A stretch of 64,000 nt of DNA from Planctomycetota bacterium. Its GTDB lineage: Bacteria > Planctomycetota > Phycisphaerae > UBA1845. The translations under genes were made by a program, and so were the position numbers. Under the pieces are notes generated by a model. The model ran no database searches. It was not told the origin of the DNA and saw nothing but the letters and a program-made list of their open reading frames with translations. Every line of letters begins with the position of its first letter. The stretch's first letter is position 1. The stretch is from NCBI GenBank assembly GCA_030616775.1, contig JAUWWQ010000015.1:1-64000 (forward strand). Reading direction: 5' to 3'. Positions 38,433 through 47,292 of this stretch are shown one piece after another.

Positions 38433-39202
38433 TCGGCTCGCGTGGACGTCGGCTGACAGCGACGATTGATCAGCGCCGCGGTATACCCGGCTCCAAATCC
38501 GTTGTCGATGTTGACCACCGTGACGCCCGAAGCACAACTGTTGAGCATCCCCAGCAGGGCAGCCAGGCCTTGGAAGCTCGCTCCGTAACCGATACTGGTA
38601 GGCACGGCGATCACCGGACAATCCACAAGCCCACCGACGACACTGGCCAGTGCCCCCTCCATACCGGCCACCACAACGGCGACGCCGGCTGCCTGCAACG
38701 CTTCCGAATGGGCGAAAAGCCGGTGGATTCCAGCCACCCCAACGTCGTAGAATGTGGCCGTGGTTTGGTCCATCATCTCCGCAGTGACTCGTGCTTCCTC
38801 AGCCACGGGGAGGTCACTCGTTCCGGCTGAGACAATGGCGATGGTTCCTGGGGATGGCGTTTTCTCTTGCTGGCGCAGCGTGATCGAGCGGGCGGTTTCA
38901 TTGTACTCGGCTTTAGGGTAAGTGCGTGCCACGGCGTCGTAGACGTCGCGCGATGCGCGCGTCGCGAGAATGTTGTTGCCGGCTTCAGCGCACCGGTCGA
39001 AGATAGCAGCCACCTGATCGGCCGACTTACCCTCACAATAAATGACCTCGGGGAACCCGCAACGGATCGATCGGTGGTGATCGATCTTGGCAAACCCGAT
39101 GTCCTCGAAAGGCATGGCCCGAAGCCTGGTGATCGCCTCATCGATGGACTGCTCGCCCTTACGCACGGATTCCAACAACTTGCGGAGTGTCTGCTCGGTC
39201 AT
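38429..39202 (-). CDS. larB: Nickel pincer cofactor biosynthesis protein LarB
   Basis: This 257-aa protein has an N-terminal helical part with the signature IGFAKIDHHRSIRCGFPEVIYCEGK and a PurE-like C-terminal domain (IAIVSAGTSDLPVAEEA, VGVAGIHRL, VVVAGMEGALASVVGGLV, VPTSIGYG). LarB carboxylates and hydrolyses nicotinic acid adenine dinucleotide in the first step of nickel-pincer nucleotide synthesis. larC, larE and larA are not in the window. It overlaps nnrD. The start at 39202 is preferred over 39238 because the family begins there. Confidence 0.9.
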   Translation of the reverse strand: MTEQTLRKLLESVRKGEQSIDEAITRLRAMPFEDIGFAKIDHHRSIRCGFPEVIYCEGKSADQVAAIFDRCAEAGNNILATRASRDVYDAVARTYPKAEYNETARSITLRQQEKTPSPGTIAIVSAGTSDLPVAEEARVTAEMMDQTTATFYDVGVAGIHRLFAHSEALQAAGVAVVVAGMEGALASVVGGLVDCPVIAVPTSIGYGASFQGLAALLGMLNSCASGVTVVNIDNGFGAGYTAALINRRCQPTSTRAE

Positions 39203-39439
39203 CGCCCATAGTGTATGACCAGCCCGTGAATACGGCAAACCGCGGATAGGTGGGCTCGCGTGGGTGCGCGGAGGATTTGCGCAATCACGTCCCGCCGGCT
39301 ATACTACCGCCGGTTACGAGGGACGGGCGCAACGAGCTGACTTCCGAAGAGCGCAGCGCCGGATTCAGTCTCAGACAAGGCTCGCAGTGTGCGTACTGAC
39401 GGTCTGGTAAGTGTTCCTAAGGCCCGTCGTCCCTCGGTG

Positions 39440-39495
39440 TTTCGACGTTTCGACGTTTTGACGTTTCGACGTTTAGACGTTTCGACGTTTCAACG
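39440..39495 (+). repeat. 8-bp tandem repeat upstream of the AIM24-family gene
   Basis: Seven imperfect copies of TTTCGACG run head to tail. They end 15 bases before the ATG at 39511 and directly abut its GGAG ribosome site at about 39498-39501. Confidence 0.85.
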
Positions 39496-39510
39496 TTTGG
39501 AGTTGACGCT

Positions 39511-40506
39511 ATGGCCGGTGAAGGTGGTTGGTATTACGTCAAGGATGGGCAAACGATTGGACCGGTGGCCCGCGAGGAGTTGATCCGGGCGATTGCCTCG
39601 GCGGGAGGGCCGCAGACGCTTGTGTGGGGGCCCGGTGTGTCCGAGTGGACCGAGGCCAAACATGTCGTATGGCTCGGGACGGGGGCGAAGAATCCGGTTG
39701 CGCCGCCGCGGCCGCCCAAAACACGCCGGGCGGACGAGATTGACTACGAGCTTTCCGGGGACGACATGCAGTTTGTCGAGGTCACGCTCGACCCCGGCGA
39801 GGTGGTGGTGGCTGAGGCCGGGGCCATGATGTACATGACCGATGGCATTGAGATGCAGACCGTGTTCGGCGATCCGAGCAAGCAACAGGGCTTTTTGGGC
39901 AAGCTCGTCGACGCCGGAAAACGCATGGTGACGGGCGAGTCGCTGTTTCTGACCACGTTCGGTGCCGCTGGCAACCGGCGCGAGCAGGTGGCCTTCGCGG
40001 CGCCGTATCCCGGCAAGATCATCCCGATGCACCTCGACGAACTCGGCGGCGAACTGATCTGCCAGAAGGACGCGTTCCTCTGTGCCGCCCGCGGTGTCCA
40101 TGTAGGCATCGCATTTCAGAAGAAGATTCTGGCGGGTCTGTTCGGCGGTGAGGGCTTTATTTTGCAACGGCTGACCGGTGACGGGATTGCCTTCGTCCAC
40201 GCCGGGGGAACGATCCACCGGCGCGATCTGGCGGCCGGGGAGACCTTGCGGCTTGATACCGGCTGTTTGGTCGCGCTGCTGCCCTCGGTTGACTATGACA
40301 TCCAGATGACAGGCGGGATCAAAAACGCGGTCTTCGGCGGCGAGGGACTGTTCCTGGCAACGCTGAGAGGCCCGGGAACGATCTGGGTGCAGTCGCTTCC
40401 GTTCACTCGACTTGCCGGTCGTATCCTGGCCAATGTCGGACCAAGGGGTAAGGGCGAGGGCTCCGTCCTGGGCGGGCTGTCAACCATATTCAAAAGCCGA
40501 CATTAA
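39511..40506 (+). CDS. GYF_2 domain plus AIM24/TIGR00266 family protein
   Basis: This 331-aa protein opens with a GYF_2-like domain ([18 protein letters not shown], then [13 protein letters not shown]) over residues 7-55. A Pro-rich linker leads to the beta-helical AIM24 domain at about 75-325 ([50 protein letters not shown]). AIM24-domain proteins have no settled biochemical role in bacteria. No signal peptide or membrane segment is seen. Its 5' leader carries an 8-bp tandem repeat. Confidence 0.85.
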   Translation: MAGEGGWYYVKDGQTIGPVAREELIRAIASAGGPQTLVWGPGVSEWTEAKHVVWLGTGAKNPVAPPRPPKTRRADEIDYELSGDDMQFVEVTLDPGEVVVAEAGAMMYMTDGIEMQTVFGDPSKQQGFLGKLVDAGKRMVTGESLFLTTFGAAGNRREQVAFAAPYPGKIIPMHLDELGGELICQKDAFLCAARGVHVGIAFQKKILAGLFGGEGFILQRLTGDGIAFVHAGGTIHRRDLAAGETLRLDTGCLVALLPSVDYDIQMTGGIKNAVFGGEGLFLATLRGPGTIWVQSLPFTRLAGRILANVGPRGKGEGSVLGGLSTIFKSRH

Positions 40507-41157
40507 GCCTCGAACCGGTCGGTCTTACGTCCGGACGGCGCCGGAAATGGGGCGATTAGACCTAAGAGACGGCCCGATCGGGCACCGAAGGATTGTGATC
40601 GGGGTACGGCTTCGTGTATGTTGTGGGATGGGGCTGCAGAAGCGGCGCCGACTATCGCCTCGGTTGCCAGGTTCCAGGCCGCCTTCAACGGCGAACCGTA
40701 GTCGAGCTACATCATCCACGACTCGCTATTTCTGGCTCGCCGCTTACTCGATACCGTCCATGTCCAGCACGTGGACCAGGAACGCCCATATATCGGTGGC
40801 CTCTTGGATGCGCATCTTTGTCGGCTTGCCGACGCCGTGACCCGTTTGGTCTGGACACGGATCAACACCGGAGCGAAGGTAGTGCGGCACGCCAAGCACG
40901 TGACGTTCCAGATAGTTGAGGTGCTCGTGACACGTGAGTTGTCCGCCGCAACCCTGTAGCACGTCCAGCGGCTCGGGGTGCCTCCGCCGCTGGTTCAACC
41001 CGGATGACCGCCAGGATCGAGCGAGAGATCTGACGATTCACGTGGGGCAGCGGGCGGGGTTGCCCAGAGACCTTCGTTCGACGGGCGGGCGACTCAGAAT
41101 TAGCACGTTGGACCGAGCAAACCGGCAGGATTCACGGCGAGATACGCTTTTTTTCGC
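40507..41157. other. Intergenic interval with a duplicated gene fragment
   Basis: About 650 bases without an intact gene. It contains the duplicate of the prolyl oligopeptidase 3' end at 40681-40874. The rest shows no recognised motif. Confidence 0.5.
40681..40874. repeat. Direct repeat, copy 1: duplicated 3' end of prolyl oligopeptidase and of a beta-helix gene
   Basis: About 194 bp matches 42971-43168 at roughly 95 percent by eye. It carries the last codons of a plus-strand frame (AAFNGEP stop) and, on the minus strand, the C-terminal GKPTKMRIQEATDIWAFL region of the oligopeptidase. A one-base deletion (CCGTTTGG against CCGCTTTGG) and a 4-base difference make it non-functional. Confidence 0.85.
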
Positions 41158-41186
41158 TTGCCCCGACCGGCTTGTTCTGGTAGGAT
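41158..41186 (+). promoter_or_regulatory. Candidate promoter for the C10 peptidase
   Basis: TTGCCC at 41158-41163 and TAGGAT at 41181-41186 are separated by 17 bp. The site is about 215 bp upstream of the start codon. Confidence 0.3.
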
Positions 41187-41400
41187 CCTGGCTTAGGGTC
41201 GGGCAAATGGGAAGTTTCGGACAAGGGCTGTGTACTATCCAAACGTGGCGCGTCATGATTCAACGGCATCAGACGTCACCACAGGTTGTATTCTCGATCC
41301 TTTCTCCAGTCTTGCTGACCGGCTGTCCTGCTTCCCCCGAACCTTGCCGGGCGCACGGTGCGTTTGGGAAAGTAGGCAATACACTATAGGAAAAGCAGAC

Positions 41401-42735
41401 ATGAGAACCAGACAAAGCAGACTACGAGTCTTGGGACCTGTTGCCATTCTTGTTATCGGGCTTGGCGGCATCGCGCTTGCCGACCCAGTACCGGTAGACA
41501 CGGCGGTTCAGGTCGCCGTCAACCATCTGAATGGCACGGGCTTGGCAACCTTGCGCACGACAAGCGTGCTTGAGGTCTTCACCGAGACCGAGGGCGGAAC
41601 GGACCTCTACTACACCGTGGACTTCGATCCAAACGGCTGGGCCATCATCTCCGCTGATGATGCAGCCTACCCGGTCATCGCCTACTCCCCGACCGGATGG
41701 TACTCGGAGGAGAATCCCCCTCCCGCCTTCGTGGCCTGGATGGCAAACGTCAAGAGCGAGCTCGCTCACGCCGTCACCGTACGGATGGATCCGCTCCCTA
41801 AGGCCGTTGAGGCTTGGGACCGGCTCGATGTTTCGACCGAGGATTTCCTGGCCGTCAACGTAGGGCAATACCGTAGGTCGCGCGTCCGCCCGCTGGTCAA
41901 GTCGACTTGGGGACAGGGGAGAACGAAGGGCCGCAAGCCCTGGAGTATCCACACAGTCTTCAACTCCTATAACAAGTATTGCCCTTGGGAGTACACCAAT
42001 GCGAGGCACACTAAGAGGTGCTACGCGCCCACGGGGTGTGTCGCCACCGCGGTGGCGCAGATCATGAAGCATCATAAATGGCCTCCCGAGACCAGCGGCG
42101 ACATCGAGGGATATGAGGTGCCGTATGACTGTGCTGAAGAAGACTGTGAAGGGTACGGCTGGCGGGAGGTTGATTGCAGCGTCGACAACTGCTCGTACAA
42201 CTGGTCTAACTGGTCCATGCCGTTGCACAGGTACGCCGACGAAACCGCACGCTTGATGGGGCACCTCGGCGTTGCCCTGCAGATGGACTACGAGTGCGAG
42301 GGGTCCGGCGCGAACGGAGATGACGTCGTCCACGCTCTTGTGCAGCACTTCCAGTACGCGTCAGACGTCTCGCTAAGGTATCGGTCGTCCTATCCGGATA
42401 CTTGGACGGACGATCTTCGAGCCGAGTTGGATGCGGGGCGCCCTTTGTATTACGCTGGGAAACCCCCCGATGGCGGATTCGGGCACGCCTTTGTCTGCGA
42501 TGGTTATGGCAGACGCAGTCCTGACCATTTCCACTTCAACTGGGGTTGGGATGGCCTTTTCAACGGTTATTTCTTACTGGAGGATCTGACTCCGTCAAGT
42601 TACGACTGGACCAGCAGCCAGCAGGCTGTGTTCAATATCAGACCGCCCGACTCGGCGGACGTGTGGATCGACGATGACTACCAGCGGAAACAAGGCCGGC
42701 TGGAGCGGCGAGATGTACTACGAGGGGGGCGGTAG
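41401..42735 (+). CDS. Secreted C10 (streptopain-like) cysteine peptidase with an out-of-frame 3' junction
   Basis: This protein has 444 aa from ATG 41401, which opens a signal peptide (LRVLGPVAILVIGLGGIALA). A propeptide-like region follows (YYTVDFDPNGWAIISADD, AYPVIAYSPTGWY). The mature domain has the C10 nucleophile motif PTGCVATAVAQIMKHH (Cys213) and GFGHAFVCDGY (His362), then FHFNWGWDGLFNGYF. About the last 20 residues (from YQRKQGRLERR) are encoded by DNA that in another frame reads as a beta-helix gene, so the original C-terminus was replaced by recombination. The peptidase domain itself looks intact. It sits between two direct repeats. Confidence 0.85.
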   Translation: MRTRQSRLRVLGPVAILVIGLGGIALADPVPVDTAVQVAVNHLNGTGLATLRTTSVLEVFTETEGGTDLYYTVDFDPNGWAIISADDAAYPVIAYSPTGWYSEENPPPAFVAWMANVKSELAHAVTVRMDPLPKAVEAWDRLDVSTEDFLAVNVGQYRRSRVRPLVKSTWGQGRTKGRKPWSIHTVFNSYNKYCPWEYTNARHTKRCYAPTGCVATAVAQIMKHHKWPPETSGDIEGYEVPYDCAEEDCEGYGWREVDCSVDNCSYNWSNWSMPLHRYADETARLMGHLGVALQMDYECEGSGANGDDVVHALVQHFQYASDVSLRYRSSYPDTWTDDLRAELDAGRPLYYAGKPPDGGFGHAFVCDGYGRRSPDHFHFNWGWDGLFNGYFLLEDLTPSSYDWTSSQQAVFNIRPPDSADVWIDDDYQRKQGRLERRDVLRGGR

Positions 42736-42992
42736 CCCAACGGTGACCAACCGCACCTTCAGCGGAAACACGGCTGACTACGGCGGCGGGATGTACAGCC
42801 GCGTCTAAAGCCAGCGGACGGTGGCCAACTGCACGTTGAGTGGAAACTCGCCGACCATCGACGGCGGCGGGGTTTTGGGCATGCTCAGCAGCGTCTCGAC
42901 GGTGGCCAACTGGATTCTCTGGAGCAACACCGGCGGCCAGTGTCTTATGCTGGTCGATACCGGTATGGCTGCCTTCACCGGCGAACCGTAGT
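42672..42992 (+). pseudogene. Remnant of a right-handed beta-helix repeat protein
   Basis: In the frame starting near 42673 the DNA reads SGNKAGWSGEMYYEGGGSP, then TVTNRTFSGNTADYGGGMY, a TAA stop, then TVANCTLSGN, DGGGVLGM and VANWILWSNTGG, ending AAFTGEP. These are the TVTNCTFSGN/GGGMY/ILWGNT repeats of beta-helix surface proteins. The internal stop and missing N-terminus mark it as a fragment. Confidence 0.75.
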
Positions 42993-43168
42993 CGGTCGAG
43001 CTACATCATCCACGACTCGCTATTTTTGGCTCGCCGCTTACTCGATACCGTCCATGTCCAGCACATGGACCAGGAACGCCCATATGTCGGTGGCCTCTTG
43101 GATGCGCATCTTTGTCGGCTTGCCGGCGCCGTGACCCGCTTTGGTCTGGACACGGATCAGCACCGGGG
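42971..43168. repeat. Direct repeat, copy 2 (source copy at the oligopeptidase 3' end)
   Basis: This copy matches 40681-40874 in the same orientation. It includes the last part of the beta-helix remnant and the 3' end of the intact prolyl oligopeptidase gene. Confidence 0.85.
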
Positions 43169-45197
43169 CCGGTCCGGAATGGGCTTCCTGCAAGGCAGCC
43201 GCAAACTTGAAGCTGTGCGCCGGTACGACGCGATCATCGTGATCGGCCGTGGTGATGAGCGTCGCCGGGTAGGCCGTACCGGGCTTGAGGTTGTGCAACG
43301 GCGAGTAAGCATACATGGCCTCGAACTCTTCCCGGTTTTCCGGCGAGCCGTAGTCCGACACCCACGCCCATCCAATGGTGTATTTGTTGAATCGCAGCAT
43401 GTCCATCACACCGACGGCCGGCAGACATGCGGCGAACAAGTCGGGACGCTGTGTCATGCACGCCCCTACGAGAAGACCGCCGTTGCTGGCTCCACGAATC
43501 GCCAGCTTCCGGGTTGAGGTGTACTTATTGGCAATGAGCCACTCAGCGGCGGCGATGAAATCATCGAAGCAGTTCTGCTTTTCGAGCTTCATGCCCGCCT
43601 CGTGCCATTTCTTGCCATATTCGCCCCCTCCGCGGATGTTGGCCACCGCGTAGACTCCGCCCATCTCCATCCACACCAAGTTCTCTATACGGAAATACGG
43701 CGTCATCGAGGCGTTGAACCCGCCATACCCGTAGAGCAGCGTGGGATTGCTGCCGTCACGCTTGATGCCCTTCTTATGGGTGATGAACATCGGCACTTTG
43801 GTGCCGTCTTTGCTCTTGTAGAAGACCTGCCTGGTCTCGTACTCATCCGGATTAAAATCGACCTTGGGTCTGCGGAAGATCCCGCTCTTGCCCGTCACCA
43901 TGTCGTACCGGTAGATCGTTCCCGGGTCCGTGAAGCCGGTGAACGTGTAGAAGGTCTCCGTCTCATGGCGCTTTCCACCGAAGCCATACGCTGTGCCCAT
44001 ACTTGGGAACGCAACGTCGCGCACGAACTTGCCGTTGACGTCGAACATCTTGACCTGCGTATGGGCATCCTTGAGATAGGTGGTCACGAACTTGTTGCCC
44101 ACCAGATTGACCCTGCGAAGCGTCTCCCGAGCCTGCGGGATGGCCTCCTTCCAGTTGGCCCGATCCGGCTTGCGAGTGTCGATCGCGATGACACGGGAAA
44201 GCGGGGCATCCAGGTCGGTCCTGAACCAGAACAGCGGGCCGTCATTGTCGATAAACGAGTACTGTGCATCGAACTGCCGGATCAGCTCGACGACCTTTGG
44301 ATCCTGCCCCTTGAGATCCTTGAAAAAGATCAGGTTATTGCGTTCGGTGCCCTTCCTGACACTGATGATCAAATATCGCCCGTCGTCGGAAACCTTTCCG
44401 CCAAAGCTCCATTCCTTCTGATCGGGGCGCTCGTAGATCAGAGTATCGGCGGATTGCGGCGTACCAAGACGGTGATAGCACAGTTTGTTGTAGTAGTTGG
44501 CCTGCTGAAGCTCCTGGCCCTCTTTCGGCTTGTCGTAGCGACTGTAATAAAAACCCTTCTTGTCCTTCGTCCATGATGCCCCGCTGAACTTGATCCACTC
44601 GAGGTGATCGTCCAAATCCTTTCCGGTCTCGACGTCCCGGACGAACCATTCGTCCCAGTCGGATCCTGCTGCCGACTTCGCATACGCCATCAGCATGCCG
44701 TCGTCGGTTGCGGCCAAGCCCGACAGCGAGGTTGTGCCGTCGGCAGAGAAGCTGTTCGGATCCAGCAGCATCCGCGGCTGACCATCCAGCGACTCGACAG
44801 TGTAGAGCACGCTGTGATTCTGCAGGCCGTCATTCTTCGTGAAGAAGTAGCGCCCGCCGCGCTTCCAAGGCATGCCGTACTTCTCGTAGTCCCAAAGCTT
44901 CGTCAGACGCTTATTGATCTTGGCCCGTTCCGGAATCCGCTCCAAGTAGGGAAGCGTGATACGGTTTTGAGCCTCGATCCAGGTGCGGGTCTCCGGCGAG
45001 TGCTCGTCTTCGAGCCAGCGGTACGGATCAGGCACCTTGACGCCGTGATAGGTGTCGACGACGTCTCCCTTACGGGCCTTCGGGTAGACCAGCGGCTTGG
45101 CCGACCCGGCGAGCACCTCGGCGAACGGGATCGCGGAGAACCCCAGGATAGCGACACTAGCGATCAGAAGGCGAATCAATCTCTTGCGTGCAGGCAT
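43038..45197 (-). CDS. Prolyl oligopeptidase (S9A family), exported
   Basis: This is a 719-aa protein. The start at 45197 has AAGGAG 6 bases upstream and opens a signal peptide (LIRLLIASVAILGFSAIPFAEVLA). A seven-bladed propeller spans about 75-450. The hydrolase domain has GASNGGLLVGA (nucleophile Ser), DHDDRVVPAHS (Asp) and KAGHGAGKPT (His). It cleaves short proline-containing peptides and is predicted to act in the periplasm. It is divergent from uvrC. Its 3' end is duplicated at 40681-40874. Confidence 0.93.
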   Translation of the reverse strand: MPARKRLIRLLIASVAILGFSAIPFAEVLAGSAKPLVYPKARKGDVVDTYHGVKVPDPYRWLEDEHSPETRTWIEAQNRITLPYLERIPERAKINKRLTKLWDYEKYGMPWKRGGRYFFTKNDGLQNHSVLYTVESLDGQPRMLLDPNSFSADGTTSLSGLAATDDGMLMAYAKSAAGSDWDEWFVRDVETGKDLDDHLEWIKFSGASWTKDKKGFYYSRYDKPKEGQELQQANYYNKLCYHRLGTPQSADTLIYERPDQKEWSFGGKVSDDGRYLIISVRKGTERNNLIFFKDLKGQDPKVVELIRQFDAQYSFIDNDGPLFWFRTDLDAPLSRVIAIDTRKPDRANWKEAIPQARETLRRVNLVGNKFVTTYLKDAHTQVKMFDVNGKFVRDVAFPSMGTAYGFGGKRHETETFYTFTGFTDPGTIYRYDMVTGKSGIFRRPKVDFNPDEYETRQVFYKSKDGTKVPMFITHKKGIKRDGSNPTLLYGYGGFNASMTPYFRIENLVWMEMGGVYAVANIRGGGEYGKKWHEAGMKLEKQNCFDDFIAAAEWLIANKYTSTRKLAIRGASNGGLLVGACMTQRPDLFAACLPAVGVMDMLRFNKYTIGWAWVSDYGSPENREEFEAMYAYSPLHNLKPGTAYPATLITTADHDDRVVPAHSFKFAAALQEAHSGPAPVLIRVQTKAGHGAGKPTKMRIQEATDIWAFLVHVLDMDGIE

Positions 45198-45442
45198 TAT
45201 CAACTCCTTATCCAGCCGGCGCGAAGCATCCCTCGAAGGAGCCCGCGGAACAGCGTGGTTCGCGGGACTCCCCAGGCAGGACAAACATAGCCGGGCCTCC
45301 CCAGCGAGCCCGGACATATGCCCTTTGTACTCCACTTCTACAACCTCGGCAAGGGTCACCACGCCAGCGACGATTTCCGAGCATTCAGGAAACACGCTTG
45401 AGGGCTGCTCACGCGGGCCGATATCCGTCTACAATAGAAGGC

Positions 45443-46825
45443 ATGGACGACAAACGCATCGAGACCATTCGCAAACGCATCGCCGAGTTCCCCAAGACAC
45501 CCGGCGTCTATCTGATGAAAGACGCCGAGGGGCGGGTGCTGTACGTCGGCAAGGCCAAGGACCTTCGCTCACGGATCAGCAGCTACTTCCAGCCCGGAGC
45601 CGACCTGCTCAACACCCGGGGGCCCGACATCTGCCGGATGGTCGATAAGGTCGTCGACATCGATTATCTGGAATGCGAGACCGAGGTCGATGCCCTGCTC
45701 AAAGAGGCCCGGCTGATCAAGGACATTCAGCCGCCGCACAACGCCCAGCTCAAGGACGGCAAGACCTTCCCCTACATCGAGATCACTACGCGGGACGACT
45801 TCCCCGGCGTGTATGTGACACGAACGCCGCGTCTTAAGGGCAGCAAGCTTTACGGTCCGTTCCTGAACGCGATGGGAATCCGCGATGCTGTCAACGCGCT
45901 GCAAAAGGTCTTCAAGTATCGCACGTGCGAGCTGGACATTCGCGAGGACGATCCTACGCGGCGCTACTTCCGTCCCTGCCTGCTGCACGCCATCAATCAG
46001 TGCACGGCACCCTGCGGCGACCTTATCAGCAGGGAGGAATACAAAAAGGACATCGACCGGCTCAGAAAGTTCATGGCTTCCAAACGCAGCGTCCTGGTCC
46101 GGCAAATGACCCGGGAGATGGAGGCGGCGGCCAAGGAGATGCGATTCGAAGAAGCGGCCAAGCTGCGCGATCGCGTCAAGGCCATCCAATCGCTCGATCT
46201 TTCCGGCGACGTACATGAAGACGTGCAGCCGGAGGTGTTCTATGTCGATCCGAAAAAGGGACTCGAAAGGCTGGCTGACCTGCTGGGGCTGGAGTCGCCG
46301 CCGCGCAATATGGAGTGCATTGACATTGCCCACCTGCACGGCGAGGAGATGGCCGGGGCGCTGGTGTGCTTCATCGACGGGAAACCGTTCAAGAACGGCT
46401 ATCGACGATTCAAGATCGGCACGGTCGAAGGTATCGACGATTATGCGGCCATCCGCGAGGTGATCACCCGGCGCTACCGCTACGCGGCCGAGGGCGAAGA
46501 GCTTTACCCGGATGTCATTCTCATCGACGGCGGGCTCGGCCAGTTGCACGCCGGCCTGGAGGCTTTTAGCGAAATGAACCTCCGCCCGCCGATGGTGATC
46601 TCCCTGGCCAAGCGCGAAGAGGAAATCTACATCCAGGCCAAGACCGCTCCGGTCCGCCTGGCCCGCAACAACGAAGCCCTCCGCCTGTTACAGTCCATGC
46701 GCGACGAAGCCCACCGCTTCTCCCAACACTACCACCACATCCTGCGCAAAAAGAAGACCTTCGAAAGAGATGTAGCCGAAGGCCGACGACCGCCGAGACC
46801 CAAACGTGGTACGACCAACGCGTGA
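45443..46825 (+). CDS. uvrC: Excinuclease ABC subunit C, short form without the HhH domain
   Basis: This protein has 460 aa from ATG 45443. The GIY-YIG nuclease domain (PGVYLMKDAEGRVLYVGKAK) makes the 3' incision. A UVR motif follows (MEAAAKEMRFEEAAKLRDRV). The RNase H-like endonuclease domain has IDIAHLHGEE, VILIDGGLGQLHA and MRDEAHRF, keeping the family Asp, Asp and His. Standard UvrC is about 600 residues and ends with tandem helix-hairpin-helix motifs for DNA binding. This one stops about 35 residues after DEAHRF with a basic tail (RRPPRPKRG). No HhH-encoding frame follows, so the domain is absent rather than frameshifted away. Confidence 0.9.
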   Translation: MDDKRIETIRKRIAEFPKTPGVYLMKDAEGRVLYVGKAKDLRSRISSYFQPGADLLNTRGPDICRMVDKVVDIDYLECETEVDALLKEARLIKDIQPPHNAQLKDGKTFPYIEITTRDDFPGVYVTRTPRLKGSKLYGPFLNAMGIRDAVNALQKVFKYRTCELDIREDDPTRRYFRPCLLHAINQCTAPCGDLISREEYKKDIDRLRKFMASKRSVLVRQMTREMEAAAKEMRFEEAAKLRDRVKAIQSLDLSGDVHEDVQPEVFYVDPKKGLERLADLLGLESPPRNMECIDIAHLHGEEMAGALVCFIDGKPFKNGYRRFKIGTVEGIDDYAAIREVITRRYRYAAEGEELYPDVILIDGGLGQLHAGLEAFSEMNLRPPMVISLAKREEEIYIQAKTAPVRLARNNEALRLLQSMRDEAHRFSQHYHHILRKKKTFERDVAEGRRPPRPKRGTTNA

Positions 46826-47292
46826 CGATGCTAGCGGTCTTGGGAAGACGAACGGAGTGTGCGACTGCTCCTGGTCCCGGGAAAGAAACGTGCGGGAAGT
46901 GGTTCGCAGGCAAGAAGCGCACACAGCAGCACTGAGGTCCGCGTGTAGCATCCGTTGGCCAACTGCACGGGCGCGCATCACTGGCCTGGCTAAATCGGTG
47001 TGTGGACTTGTGCAACAGGTGGTTGTCATGTTTGCGAATCTCACGAATTCGACAGGTGATCTGACTCGGTCGATTCGCTCCGGCAAATGTCATGCGCGCA
47101 CGCGGTCGTAGCGTGTCAGAAAGTGTCCTGTAGGTGTTAGCGATGTAAGAAGTTGTTATGGGCTAGCGAAACTCAATTGTGCGGGTTTTCCTGGACGAAT
47201 AGAATAATGACATGTGACCAGAACGTCGGGTTGTGGGTCAGTTGCTTCGAACCGAGCGCTCGATTGCGCCTTTGCGTAAGGGAAACGAAACC
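46826..47292. other. Intergenic interval
   Basis: This interval of 467 bases between uvrC and the TPR-containing gene shows no supported gene. Its only recognised signal is the candidate promoter at 47177-47205. Confidence 0.5.
47177..47205 (+). promoter_or_regulatory. Candidate promoter for the TPR-containing secreted protein
   Basis: TTGTGC at 47177-47182 and TAGAAT at 47200-47205 are separated by 17 bp, about 87 bp upstream of the start codon. Confidence 0.45.

Noticed and set aside
39440-39495. Possible CRISPR or iteron array
   Set aside because: 8-bp head-to-tail units without spacers, and no replication gene nearby.
40744-40998. An 84-codon minus-strand frame ending like prolyl oligopeptidase
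   Set aside because: It is the duplicated 3' fragment with a one-base deletion, not a separate gene.
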